The notes under the pieces were generated by a model. That model ran no database searches and was not told where the DNA came from. It worked only from the letters and a program-made list of their open reading frames with translations. The translations under genes and the position numbers were made by a program. From the NCBI RefSeq assembly GCF_039724765.1, contig NZ_CP155729.1, forward strand, positions 3,791,501 to 3,855,500: a stretch of 64,000 nt of DNA, in the 5' to 3' direction. Below are positions 24,973-33,001 of this stretch, in pieces. The number at the start of each line of letters is the position of its first letter. Positions within the stretch are counted from its first letter, which is position 1. The stretch comes from Sagittula stellata E-37 (lineage in GTDB: Bacteria > Pseudomonadota > Alphaproteobacteria > Rhodobacterales > Rhodobacteraceae).

Positions 24973-26282
24973 GCCATGCCCCCTTCGCCGGTGATGAGAT
25001 GGAAGAACGTCCCCGACACGTGGCCCCTGACAGAGCCGGTTTCGACCACCGGGTTGCCATCCGCGTCGAAGACCTGCGCCAGCGGCGCGTCGGGCTGTTC
25101 GAGGATGGTGGAATAGTGGAATTCGTGGCCGCGCAGCGCCATGCCGGGGGTGAAACCGGGCATCCCCGCCTGCAATACGGCGCGGCGGTAGCCGAGGTGG
25201 AACTTGCGCTTCTCGTAGGAGGTGACGAGCCCCAGCAGCCCGGCCATCCGGTGCGTGGTGCCGTCCTTGTCGGTCAGCGCCTCGCCAAGCGCCATGTAGC
25301 CCCCGCACTCGCCGTGCACGGGGCGGGTTTCGGCGTGGCGGCGCAGCGCCGTTCCGAAGCGGTCGGCAGCCGCCAGACGGCCCGCGTGCAGTTCGGGGTA
25401 GCCGCCGGGCAGCCAGACGAGATCGGCGTCCTGTGCGGGGGCTTCGTCCGCGAGGGGAGAGAACGGCAGGATCTCGGCCCCGGCCTCGCGCCAGCCCTTC
25501 AGGATGTGCGGATAGGTGAAGGAAAACGCGGCGTCCTGCGCAAGCGCGATGCGTTGCGCGGGCGGCGGCGGCAGGCGCATCGGTCCCGTAGGGCGGGGTT
25601 CACGCCGCCCTGCCGCAAGGATCGCGTCGAGGTCGACATGGGCGCGCAGGAAATCGGCATAGCCCGCGATGGCGGCGTCGAGGTCGGGATGCTCGACCGC
25701 CTGCACCAGCCCGAGGTGGCGCTCCGGCAGGGTCAGGTCGCCGCGCCGGGGCAGCACGCCCAGCACGTTCAGGCCCGCGCGCTCCATTCCCAGCCGGGTG
25801 AGGCGTTCGTGACGCGGCGAGGCCACGCGGTTCAGGATCACGCCCGCGAAGGGCAGATCCGGCATGTAGGTGGAAAACCCCAGCGCGGTCGCCGCCGCCG
25901 ACTGCGCCTGCCCGCCCACGTCGAGCACCAGCACCACCGGCCAGCCGAAGCGCCGCGCGGTTTCGGCGGAGGAGCCGAAGCCCGACTGCCCTTCGGTCGC
26001 GACGCCGTCGTAAAGTCCCATGGAGCCTTCGGCGACGCAGAAGTCGGCCTCTGCCGCCTCGCTGGCGAGCGCGTCCAGCAGCGCGCCGTCCATCGCCCAG
26101 GTGTCGAGGTTGAACGAGTCGCGCCCGCAGGCCGCGCGGTGAAAGGCCGGGTCGATGTAGTCGGGGCCGGACTTGAACGGCTGGACCTTCACGCCGTCGT
26201 CGGCCAGCGCCCTGAGGAGGCCCAGCATGACGGTGGTCTTGCCGGTGCCCGAGGACGGCGCGGAGACGAGGACGCCCTTCAT
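24969..26282 (-). CDS. cobB: CobB, hydrogenobyrinic acid a,c-diamide synthase
   Basis: A 437-residue ATP- and glutamine-dependent amidase that amidates the a and c side chains before cobalt insertion. The N-terminal dethiobiotin-synthetase-like domain has the P-loop [16 protein letters not shown] (5-20) and MGLYDG. The C-terminal class I GATase domain carries the cysteine in [10 protein letters not shown] (about 327-336). Start MKGVLVSAP at 26282 is coupled to the cobM stop. A family-B palindrome sequence lies inside the gene at 25588-25611, encoding a Pro/Arg-rich linker ([15 protein letters not shown]) between the two domains. Confidence 0.95.
   Translation of the reverse strand: MKGVLVSAPSSGTGKTTVMLGLLRALADDGVKVQPFKSGPDYIDPAFHRAACGRDSFNLDTWAMDGALLDALASEAAEADFCVAEGSMGLYDGVATEGQSGFGSSAETARRFGWPVVLVLDVGGQAQSAAATALGFSTYMPDLPFAGVILNRVASPRHERLTRLGMERAGLNVLGVLPRRGDLTLPERHLGLVQAVEHPDLDAAIAGYADFLRAHVDLDAILAAGRREPRPTGPMRLPPPPAQRIALAQDAAFSFTYPHILKGWREAGAEILPFSPLADEAPAQDADLVWLPGGYPELHAGRLAAADRFGTALRRHAETRPVHGECGGYMALGEALTDKDGTTHRMAGLLGLVTSYEKRKFHLGYRRAVLQAGMPGFTPGMALRGHEFHYSTILEQPDAPLAQVFDADGNPVVETGSVRGHVSGTFFHLITGEGGMA
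25588..25611. repeat. Family B palindrome inside cobB
   Basis: GTAGGGCGGGGTTCACGCC followed by GCCCT closely resembles the intergenic copy at 5425-5451 and the start of the hairpin at 57916. It encodes part of the interdomain linker of CobB. A repeat-derived linker is inferred. Confidence 0.4.
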
Positions 26283-27076
26283 GCCTCGTCCTCCGGGCGC
26301 CATCCGGCCCATTGGCTGTCGGCGCTTTGCGGGCGGTAGCGGCGGTCGTAGTCGACGGCGTAGAGGCAGCTATCATCGAAGCCTTCGGCGGCCAGCGCCG
26401 GCCCTGCGAGGATCAGCGCTGTGCGGGTGATGTCGCCGTCCATGCGGCTGGCGATGTCGGCGAGCGTGCCGCGGATGATCCGCTGGTCGGGCCAGCTTGC
26501 CCGGAAGACGACGGCGACGGGGCAGTCGGCCCCGTAGGCGGGGATCAGGTCGGCGGTCACGGTGTCGAGGTTCTGGATCGAGAGGTGGATGGCCAGCGTG
26601 GCGCCGGTGCGGGCGAAGTTGGTGAGCGTCTCGCCCTCGGGCATGGAGGAGGCGCGCCCCGGTGTGCGGGTCAGGACGACGGACTGGGCGAGCCCCGGCA
26701 GGGTCAGTTCGGTGCCGAGCGCGGCGGCGGCGGCGGCAAAGGACGGCACGCCGGGAGTGACGGTGTAGGGGATGCCCATCTCGCGCAGGCGGCGGAGCTG
26801 TTCGCCCATGGCCGACCAGACGGAGAGGTCGCCGGAGTGCAGGCGCGCGATGTCGTGACCCTCGGCATGGGCGGTGGCGATCTCGGCCATGATGCGGTCG
26901 AGGTCCATGGGCGCGGTGTTCACGATCCGGGCGCCTTTGGGGCAGTGGCCGAGGATCGCCTCGGGGACCAGCGACCCGGCGTAGAGGCAGACGGGGCAGG
27001 ACGCGATCAGATCGCGGCCGCGCAGGGTCAGGAGGTCGGGAGCGCCGGGGCCTGCGCCGATGAAGTGTACCGTCAT
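26279..27076 (-). CDS. cobM: CobM, precorrin-4 C11-methyltransferase
   Basis: A 265-residue SAM methyltransferase converting precorrin-4 to precorrin-5. [20 protein letters not shown] at the start, [19 protein letters not shown] (about 79-97), [13 protein letters not shown] and the [13 protein letters not shown] segment are CobM/CbiF hallmarks. ATG at 27076 overlaps the cobE stop by four bases. Part of the cobL-cobF run. Confidence 0.95.
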   Translation of the reverse strand: MTVHFIGAGPGAPDLLTLRGRDLIASCPVCLYAGSLVPEAILGHCPKGARIVNTAPMDLDRIMAEIATAHAEGHDIARLHSGDLSVWSAMGEQLRRLREMGIPYTVTPGVPSFAAAAAALGTELTLPGLAQSVVLTRTPGRASSMPEGETLTNFARTGATLAIHLSIQNLDTVTADLIPAYGADCPVAVVFRASWPDQRIIRGTLADIASRMDGDITRTALILAGPALAAEGFDDSCLYAVDYDRRYRPQSADSQWAGWRPEDEA

Positions 27077-27435
27077 TCGTCTTCTCCGATGGCGAAGGCG
27101 CAGGTGGCGCGGCCGTCTTCCGACACCACGCGGGTCGAGAGGAGCTGCGCGCCGGGCCCGGCGGCGGCCAGCGCGGCGGCCTCGGCCACCGATCCCACGC
27201 CCCGGGCCGCGAGCACGACCTCCGACACGGTTTCGGTCTCCTGCACCTGCATGAACTTCGAGGAAATGCCGACCGCCGGACGGCGGATGTCGGCGCCCAG
27301 GTCGTGGAGCAAAGACAGCTTGTCCTCGACGGTGGCGAGCACGTCGGCCTCCTGCCCCAGCCGCGCGCGGCGGTAGGCGTCGCGCAGGCTGTCGAGCGTC
27401 GCTCCGCTGCGGTATCCGAATCCGGCGACGATCAT
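27073..27435 (-). CDS. cobE: CobE/CbiG-C-like cobalamin biosynthesis protein
   Basis: A 120-residue protein starting [17 protein letters not shown]. Members of the CobE/CbiG C-terminal family share GFG.R..a....l and the later segment [10 protein letters not shown]. CobE is needed for efficient aerobic cobalamin synthesis; its exact reaction is not established. Start MIVAG at 27435 gives the usual length. It overlaps a small upstream frame and the cobM start by four bases each. Confidence 0.88.
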   Translation of the reverse strand: MIVAGFGYRSGATLDSLRDAYRRARLGQEADVLATVEDKLSLLHDLGADIRRPAVGISSKFMQVQETETVSEVVLAARGVGSVAEAAALAAAGPGAQLLSTRVVSEDGRATCAFAIGEDE

Positions 27436-27695
27436 GGCGTGGTCCTTGCTTGTATTGCTTGCTTTGCGTGTCTGGCTGTCTTGCGCGAGGGGGCTGCACA
27501 CAAGAGGTGCGTCTTCACCTTGGCCCCCGCAGGACGGGCGGACACGCGGGCAACGCGCTTTGCCGGATGACGGGTCCGATCCGCCCGGTGCAAAGCGACA
27601 GCACAGGCGGCTGTGGGGCCAAGCGTTTGCGCAGCCACAGGGCAGCCGTGCAGAACCAAGGGCGCGGGCAGTTCTGGCGGAGAGACGGCGGTCAT
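27432..27695 (-). CDS. Small hypothetical frame coupled between cobL and cobE
   Basis: An 87-codon frame whose ATG (27695) overlaps the cobL stop and whose stop overlaps the cobE start, both as ATGA. The product ([20 protein letters not shown] ...) is basic toward the C-terminus ([13 protein letters not shown]), has no recognised motif, and its later codons are less GC-biased than its neighbours. Perfect coupling at both ends argues for translation at least as a ribosome relay; a function is unknown. Confidence 0.4.
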   Translation of the reverse strand: MTAVSPPELPAPLVLHGCPVAAQTLGPTAACAVALHRADRTRHPAKRVARVSARPAGAKVKTHLLCAAPSRKTARHAKQAIQARTTP

Positions 27696-28897
27696 AGCGT
27701 CACGCTCCATTGCACGATGGGGTAGCCGGACTTCCAGCCGCGCCGGGTCCCGAGCGGCACCGCGTCGGACAGCTCGATGCGCAGAAGGGACCCGCCCCGC
27801 TCGGCATGGGCGCGGGCCAAGAGCGCCTCGGACTCAAGCGTCACGGCGTTGGTCACGAGACGGGCGCCGGGGGCCAGCGTGTCGAGACGGTCGAGCAGCG
27901 CCTGAGACAAGCCGCCACCGACAAAGACCGCATCCGGCGCGGGCAAGCCATCGAGCGCGTCGGGTGCGCGCCCTTCAACCACCTGCAGCCGGTCCATGCC
28001 GAGGGCGGCGGCGTTGCTGCGGATACGTGCGGCGCGGGCGGGATCGGCCTCGACCGCCGTGGCGCGCATCAGCGGGTCGCACATCAGCCATTCGATCCCG
28101 ATGGAGCCGGATCCGCCGCCGATGTCCCAGAGGTGTTCGCCCGGGCGCGGTGCCAGCGCCGAAAGCGTCAGCGCACGGACGGGCCGCTTGGTGATCTGGC
28201 CGTCGTTGTCGAAGGTGGTGTCGGGTCGCCCGGTGGCCAGCGGCAGCGCTTCGCCCAGCGGTTCCAGCGCCACGCAGACCGGGTGGTCCACATCGTCCAG
28301 CGCGCAGGTTTCGGCGGTCACGCTGCGCAACCGTTCGCGCGGGCCGCCGAGCGCCTCCATCACGTGCATGACCGTCGCGCCGAAGTCCGCCGCGCGCAGG
28401 TATTCGGCGAGATCGCCCACCGCCGCGCCGTCGCGCAGCGTCACGATCAGGCGGCGGCCCGGGGCGAGGTGCAGGGCCAGCCGCGTCAGGGGAGCGGCGT
28501 GCAGGCCAAGGCATATCGTCCCTTCCAGCCGCCAGCCCAGCCGCGACGCGGCCAGCGAGAAGACGGAAACGCCGGGGATCGCCCGCCACGCGCCCTGCGG
28601 AAGCCTGTCGGCCAGCACCGATCCCGCACCGAACCAGAACGGATCGCCGGAGGCCAGCGCCACGACGCGCCGCCCCTCCAGCGCCATCAGTTTGATGACG
28701 CCATCGGCGAAGGGCACCGGCCAGGGCTTGATCTCGGCGCGGGTCTCGGCAAGAACCTCCGCCAGCAGCGCGAGATGCCGGGGCGGGCCCATGACGACCT
28801 CTGCCCTTGAAATGGCGGCAAGGGCCGCGGGCGTCAGACCGGCGTCCTCGCCCACACCGACGATGGTCAACCAAGGATCGGACTGGATCTCAGACAT
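27692..28897 (-). CDS. cobL: CobL, precorrin-6Y C5,15-methyltransferase (decarboxylating)
   Basis: A 401-residue fusion enzyme that methylates C5 and C15 of precorrin-6B and decarboxylates the C12 acetate to form precorrin-8X. The N-terminal CbiE-like domain has VGVGEDAGLTPAALAAISRA (13-32) and LASGDPFWFGAG. The C-terminal CbiT-like domain has LWDIGGGSGSIGIEWL (about 238-253) and GRAPDALDGLPAPDAVFVGG. Start MSEIQSDPWL at 28897. The ATG overlaps the divergent cobK ATG in a CATG, so its promoter cannot lie between the two genes. Confidence 0.95.
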   Translation of the reverse strand: MSEIQSDPWLTIVGVGEDAGLTPAALAAISRAEVVMGPPRHLALLAEVLAETRAEIKPWPVPFADGVIKLMALEGRRVVALASGDPFWFGAGSVLADRLPQGAWRAIPGVSVFSLAASRLGWRLEGTICLGLHAAPLTRLALHLAPGRRLIVTLRDGAAVGDLAEYLRAADFGATVMHVMEALGGPRERLRSVTAETCALDDVDHPVCVALEPLGEALPLATGRPDTTFDNDGQITKRPVRALTLSALAPRPGEHLWDIGGGSGSIGIEWLMCDPLMRATAVEADPARAARIRSNAAALGMDRLQVVEGRAPDALDGLPAPDAVFVGGGLSQALLDRLDTLAPGARLVTNAVTLESEALLARAHAERGGSLLRIELSDAVPLGTRRGWKSGYPIVQWSVTL

Positions 28898-29624
28898 GCC
28901 CAACCTTCTCATCCTTGGCGGCACGACGGAAGCCACCGCGCTTTGCCGCCGTCTTGCGGACGAGGGCATTCACGGCACGATCTCCTTCGCGGGACGGGTG
29001 GAGCGCCCGGTGCGCCAGCCGCTGCCGCAGCGCGTCGGCGGCTTCGGCGGCGTCGAGGGGCTGGCGCGCCACATCCGCGACGAAGGCGTGACGCATGTGA
29101 TCGACGCGACCCATCCCTTCGCCGCGCAGATGAGCGCCAACGCGGTGGCCGCCTGCGAGACGACCGGCACGCCACTGATCGCCCTGACCCGCGCGCCGTG
29201 GCAGCCGCAGGCGGACGACCGATGGACCCGGGTGCCGGACATCGCGGGCGCGGTGGCCGCGCTCGACCGTCCCGCAACCCGCGTCATGCTGGCGGTGGGC
29301 CGGATGCATCTGGCGGAGTTCGCGCCGAACCCGCAGCACTTCTACCTTCTGCGCCTTGTCGATCCGCCGAAAGAGGCGCTGCCCTTCCCCGACAGCCACG
29401 CGGTGATGGACCGGGGACCGTTCACGCTGGAGGACGATCTTGCGCTGATGCGGGACAACGGCATCGGTCTGGTGGTGTCGAAGAACGCGGGCGGCACGGG
29501 CGCGCGGGCCAAGATCGACGCAGCGCGGGCGCTGGGGCTGGAGGTTGTGATGATCGACCGCCCTGCCCTGCCCGACCGGCGCGAGGCGCATGACGTGCAG
29601 GGTGTGCTGGACTGGCTGGGCTGA
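28896..29624 (+). CDS. cobK: CobK, precorrin-6A reductase
   Basis: A 242-residue NADPH-dependent reductase making precorrin-6B from precorrin-6A. LLILGGTTEATALCRRLAD (4-22) is the family nucleotide-binding start. VIDATHPFAAQMSANA (about 68-83) and LVVSKNAGGTGARAKIDAA (about 193-211) are CobK/CbiJ signatures. It is the only plus-strand gene inside the 22.9-37.8 kb minus-strand cob region and converges on cobJ with 98 bases between stops. Any promoter must sit within the 5' part of cobL. Confidence 0.95.
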   Translation: MPNLLILGGTTEATALCRRLADEGIHGTISFAGRVERPVRQPLPQRVGGFGGVEGLARHIRDEGVTHVIDATHPFAAQMSANAVAACETTGTPLIALTRAPWQPQADDRWTRVPDIAGAVAALDRPATRVMLAVGRMHLAEFAPNPQHFYLLRLVDPPKEALPFPDSHAVMDRGPFTLEDDLALMRDNGIGLVVSKNAGGTGARAKIDAARALGLEVVMIDRPALPDRREAHDVQGVLDWLG

Positions 29625-29722
29625 GCGGAGCACCGATTCCCGCTGGGCCTTGAGGCCGACCGCCCCGCCCTGCCCTTTGGCAGAACCGCACAGGACATGC
29701 GGTGGGTGATCGGCGCCAAGAG

Positions 29723-30478
29723 TCATTCCGCGACAAACCTTGGGGTGTAGACGTGCGATGTGCCCGCGATCCGGCGGGTCAGCGAAGAGCCGACGATGAC
29801 CATGGTGCGCATGTCGGCCATTTCGGGCGTGGCGTCGGAGAGCGGGACCACGCTCAGTGTCTCGTCCGGGGCCGATACGGCGCGGGCGAAGATCATCAGG
29901 CGGTCGGGTTCGCAGGTCTCGCGCAGGAGGTCGAGCACACGGGCAAAGCCCTCGGGCCGGGATTTGGAGCGCGGGTTGTAGAAGGCCATGGCAAAGTCGG
30001 CCTCCACCGCGAGGCGCAGGCGCTTCTCGATCAGCGACCAGGGTTTGAGGTTGTCCGAGAGGTTGATGGTGCAGAAGTCATGCCCCAGCGGTGCGCCCGC
30101 GCGGGCGGCGGCGGCGAGGCTGGCGGTGATGCCGGGGATGACCTCGATGTGCAGGTCTTTCCACGCGTCGGGCCCGGCTTCGAGCGCCTCGAACACGGCG
30201 GAGGCCATGGCGAAGACGCCGGGATCGCCCGAAGAGACGACGGCGACGCGCTTGCCTTCGGCGGCCATGGAGAGGGCGTGCTGCGAGCGAGCGATCTCCA
30301 CCCGGTTGTCGGAGGCGTGTTTCGTCAGGCCGGGCCGGTCGGCGACGCGGGCGACATAGGGGATGTAGCCTACGACATCGGTGGCCTCCGCCAGAACGGC
30401 CTGCGCCTCCAGCGTCACGAGGCTGTCGGCACCGGGGCCGAGGCCCACGATCTTCACCCATCCCGAGCGGGCGGTCAT
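29723..30478 (-). CDS. cobJ: CobJ, precorrin-3B C17-methyltransferase
   Basis: A 251-residue ring-contracting methyltransferase acting on precorrin-3B to give precorrin-4. VKIVGLGPGADSLVTLEAQA (8-27), VVSSGDPGVFAMASAV (about 78-93), VIPGITASLAAAARAGAPLG and FAMAFYNPRSKSRP are the family markers in order. The start at 30478 overlaps the cobI stop by four bases. Last gene of the riboswitch-headed run. Confidence 0.95.
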   Translation of the reverse strand: MTARSGWVKIVGLGPGADSLVTLEAQAVLAEATDVVGYIPYVARVADRPGLTKHASDNRVEIARSQHALSMAAEGKRVAVVSSGDPGVFAMASAVFEALEAGPDAWKDLHIEVIPGITASLAAAARAGAPLGHDFCTINLSDNLKPWSLIEKRLRLAVEADFAMAFYNPRSKSRPEGFARVLDLLRETCEPDRLMIFARAVSAPDETLSVVPLSDATPEMADMRTMVIVGSSLTRRIAGTSHVYTPRFVAE

Positions 30479-31209
30479 GGGCGGCGCCCCTGCCCGTGCA
30501 CGAGGACGATGGAGAAATACGGCGTGACGCGGTCCTCCGCCTCCGCCAGGCGCTGGACGGTCTGGCCCTCCTGGGCGGCGTATTCCACCAGCCACGCGCG
30601 GTCGTACTTGCCCGCCTCGCGCAGGGCATGGCGGATCTTGCCGATGTTGCGACCGATCTTCATCACGACGATGGCGTCGGCGTCGGTCATGCGCTGGATC
30701 AGGGTTTCGGACGGCAGCGTGCCCATCAGCACGGTCAGCACGTCGTCGCCCCAGGTGATCGGCGCGCCGGAGGCCGTCCAGGCGGCGGACATGCCGGTGA
30801 CGGCGGGCACGACCTCGACCCGGACGGTGTCCTTCAGGCGTTCGTAGAGGTGCATGAAGGAGCCGTAGAAGAACGGGTCGCCCTCGCAGAGCACCACAAC
30901 GTCCTCGCCGGAGAGGAGGAGCTGGCGCAGGTGCATGGTCACCTGTGCGTAGAACTCGGACAGGACTTCGTTGTAGCGCGGGTCCTGTAGCGGGATCTCG
31001 GTGGTGACCGGGTATTCCATCGGGAAGTGGATCGCGTCCTTCGCCAGGAGCGGCGCGGCGATGGTGAGCGCATGACCAGTGCGCCCGGCCTTGCGGAAGT
31101 AGGCGACGTGGCGGGCGTTGGCGATCAGCCGGTCGGCGCGCACCGTCATCAGGTCCGCGGCGCCGGGGCCGAGGCCCACGCCGAAAAGGGTGCCGTGCCG
31201 CGCGGTCAT
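30475..31209 (-). CDS. cobI: CobI, precorrin-2 C20-methyltransferase
   Basis: A 244-residue SAM methyltransferase forming precorrin-3A. GTLFGVGLGPGAADLMTVRA (5-24) and CEGDPFFYGSFMHLYERLKD (about 104-123) with VEVVPAVTGMSAAW are diagnostic. Four-base overlaps with cobH upstream and cobJ downstream show tight coupling. Confidence 0.95.
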   Translation of the reverse strand: MTARHGTLFGVGLGPGAADLMTVRADRLIANARHVAYFRKAGRTGHALTIAAPLLAKDAIHFPMEYPVTTEIPLQDPRYNEVLSEFYAQVTMHLRQLLLSGEDVVVLCEGDPFFYGSFMHLYERLKDTVRVEVVPAVTGMSAAWTASGAPITWGDDVLTVLMGTLPSETLIQRMTDADAIVVMKIGRNIGKIRHALREAGKYDRAWLVEYAAQEGQTVQRLAEAEDRVTPYFSIVLVHGQGRRP

Positions 31210-31835
31210 TCGGCGCGGCTCGCGATGGCGTTGACGGCGGCGACCGTGATCGCGCTGCCGCCGAGGCGGCCCTCGACGATGCAGCAGGGCACCGGCTGGT
31301 CGGCCCAGAGCGCGTCCTTCGATTCCACCGCGCCGACGAACCCCACGGGGCAGCCGACGATCGCGGCGGGGCGCGGACAGTCCGGGTCTTCGAGCATGTT
31401 GAGGAGGTGGAAGAGCGCGGTGGGCGCGTTGCCGATGGCCACCAGCGCGCCGCCCAGGTGCGGGCGCCAGAGTTCCAGCGCCGCCGCCGAGCGGGTGTTG
31501 GACATGCTGGCCGCGAGCGCGGGCACGCCCGGGTCTTGCAGGGTGCAGACGATGGCGTTGTCGGCGGGCAGGCGCTTGCGGGTGATGCCCTCGGAGACCA
31601 TGCGCGCGTCGCAGAGGATCGGCGCGCCGTTTTCCAGCGCGGTGCGGGCAGCCGGTGCGAAACCGGGCGAGAAACGGATGTGACGCTCCAGCCCCACCAT
31701 GCCCGCCGCGTGGATCATGCGGACGGCGATCTGTTCTTCGTCGGGAGCGAAGGCGGCAAGATCGGCCTCGGCCCGGATGGTGGCGAAGGACTGACGGTAG
31801 ATGGCGGCCCCGTCGGTTTCATACTGGTAGGTCAT
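31206..31835 (-). CDS. cobH: CobH, precorrin-8X methylmutase
   Basis: A 209-residue isomerase that moves the C11 methyl to C12, producing hydrogenobyrinic acid. RMIHAAGMVG (about 39-48) carries the catalytic histidine. PILCDARMVSEGI, SNTRSAAALELW and GCPVGFVGAVESKDAL are conserved. Start MTYQYETDGA at 31835 fits the family and overlaps the cobG stop. Confidence 0.95.
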   Translation of the reverse strand: MTYQYETDGAAIYRQSFATIRAEADLAAFAPDEEQIAVRMIHAAGMVGLERHIRFSPGFAPAARTALENGAPILCDARMVSEGITRKRLPADNAIVCTLQDPGVPALAASMSNTRSAAALELWRPHLGGALVAIGNAPTALFHLLNMLEDPDCPRPAAIVGCPVGFVGAVESKDALWADQPVPCCIVEGRLGGSAITVAAVNAIASRAE

Positions 31836-33001
31836 GGGCGGGTGAGGTCCTGGATGATGGCATCGGCGGTGAGGCCGGATAGCCGGGGGGTTTCGCCTGC
31901 GCAACCCTGACCGAGGTCATAGGCCCCGTCCCGTCCCGTGACGGTGACGGCGGCAGGCCCCGCGCGGGCGCAGCCCTTGGCGCAGCCCGAGACGTGCAGG
32001 TCGCGCACATGCGGCGCGAGGCGGCGGGCGAGGCCTCGGGTCTCGACCGTGGCCTGCGGGCAGAAGGGCGCGCCCCGGCAGGCGGAGACGGTCAGCAGCG
32101 GATCGTCCGGGTCGGTGATGAAATCCGGATGGTCGACGGGCGTGCCGCCGTGCAGCAGGAAGACACGCCAGGGGGTGACGGTGAGCACGGTCGCCCCGCT
32201 GCGCGCGAGGAGGTCGGCGAGGCCGGCGGCCCCGATCCGGCCAAAGGGGGCGGCGTAGCCTGCCGTTTCGTCCCGGCTGACGCCGGGCCGACCCGCCGGG
32301 GGCTCTGCCCCCGGACCCCCGAGGTATTTCGGCCAAGATGAAGGCAGGGGGCGCGTGGTCTGCCAGCTGTCCGGCAGACCGCCCGCGGCGGCCCAGGCCC
32401 GGGCGCGCCGCTGGTCCGGTGTCCGGGTTTCGGCAAAGAGGGTGGCCAGGGCGATGAGTTTGGGGATGGCGTCGCACTCTGTGACAGGCAGCCCCCTGTC
32501 GGCGCCGTCGGTGCGCAGGATCAGGCCATTGGCGGACATCTCGAGGCGGAAGTCAGCGGGGTCGTTCGTCAGCACCGGCGCCGGGCCGGTGTCAACGGCG
32601 AAGCCGACCTTCGCCGGCAGGTCCGGCAGGCGGTCCAGTGCATCGTAGAGCGCCTGTGTCAGGCGGTGGGTCAGATCGCCCCCGGCATGAGCCGGGGCGA
32701 CCAGCACGTTGCGGCGGCGTTCGGTTTCCGCGTCCGCGTCGAGCAGGCCCTGCCCACGCAGCCCGTCGAGGAGCGCCGGGTGGTCGTCTGCGCTCACGCC
32801 GTAGATTTGCAGGTTCGCGCGGTTGGTCATTTCCAGCCCGCTGTCGCCGTGGCGCGTCGCCAGCGCGCAGAGCGCCAGCCCCTGCGCCGCCGTGAGACGG
32901 GCGAAGTGGGGCCGGACACGCACCACCAGACCGTCGCCGGAGGCCATGGGGCGGAGCGCCCCGGGGCACCAGCCGCGCACCTGGGGAGAGTTGCCGGTCA
33001 T
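31832..33001 (-). CDS. cobG: CobG, precorrin-3B synthase
   Basis: A 389-residue O2-dependent monooxygenase of the sulfite/nitrite reductase fold, producing precorrin-3B. It marks the aerobic pathway. The Fe-S cluster cysteines appear in CRGAPFCPQ and SGCAKGCA (about 313-352). An unusual feature is the middle segment PLPSSWPKYLGGPGAEPP (about 220-237 and the following residues). It is the in-frame translation of dispersed repeat A (32295-32344) and appears inserted between the two ferredoxin-like/heme modules. The Fe-S part is intact, so the enzyme is probably functional. Coupled to cobN and cobH. Confidence 0.93.
   Translation of the reverse strand: MTGNSPQVRGWCPGALRPMASGDGLVVRVRPHFARLTAAQGLALCALATRHGDSGLEMTNRANLQIYGVSADDHPALLDGLRGQGLLDADAETERRRNVLVAPAHAGGDLTHRLTQALYDALDRLPDLPAKVGFAVDTGPAPVLTNDPADFRLEMSANGLILRTDGADRGLPVTECDAIPKLIALATLFAETRTPDQRRARAWAAAGGLPDSWQTTRPLPSSWPKYLGGPGAEPPAGRPGVSRDETAGYAAPFGRIGAAGLADLLARSGATVLTVTPWRVFLLHGGTPVDHPDFITDPDDPLLTVSACRGAPFCPQATVETRGLARRLAPHVRDLHVSGCAKGCARAGPAAVTVTGRDGAYDLGQGCAGETPRLSGLTADAIIQDLTRP
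32295..32344 (+). repeat. Dispersed REP-like element A inside the cobG reading frame
   Basis: GGGGGCTCTGCCCCC forms a stem, followed by GGACCCCC, GAGGTATTT and CCAAGATGAAG (to 32343). This is the same design as the intergenic copies, but here it is read in antisense as codons of cobG. It adds roughly 17-25 residues without breaking the frame. Confidence 0.8.
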
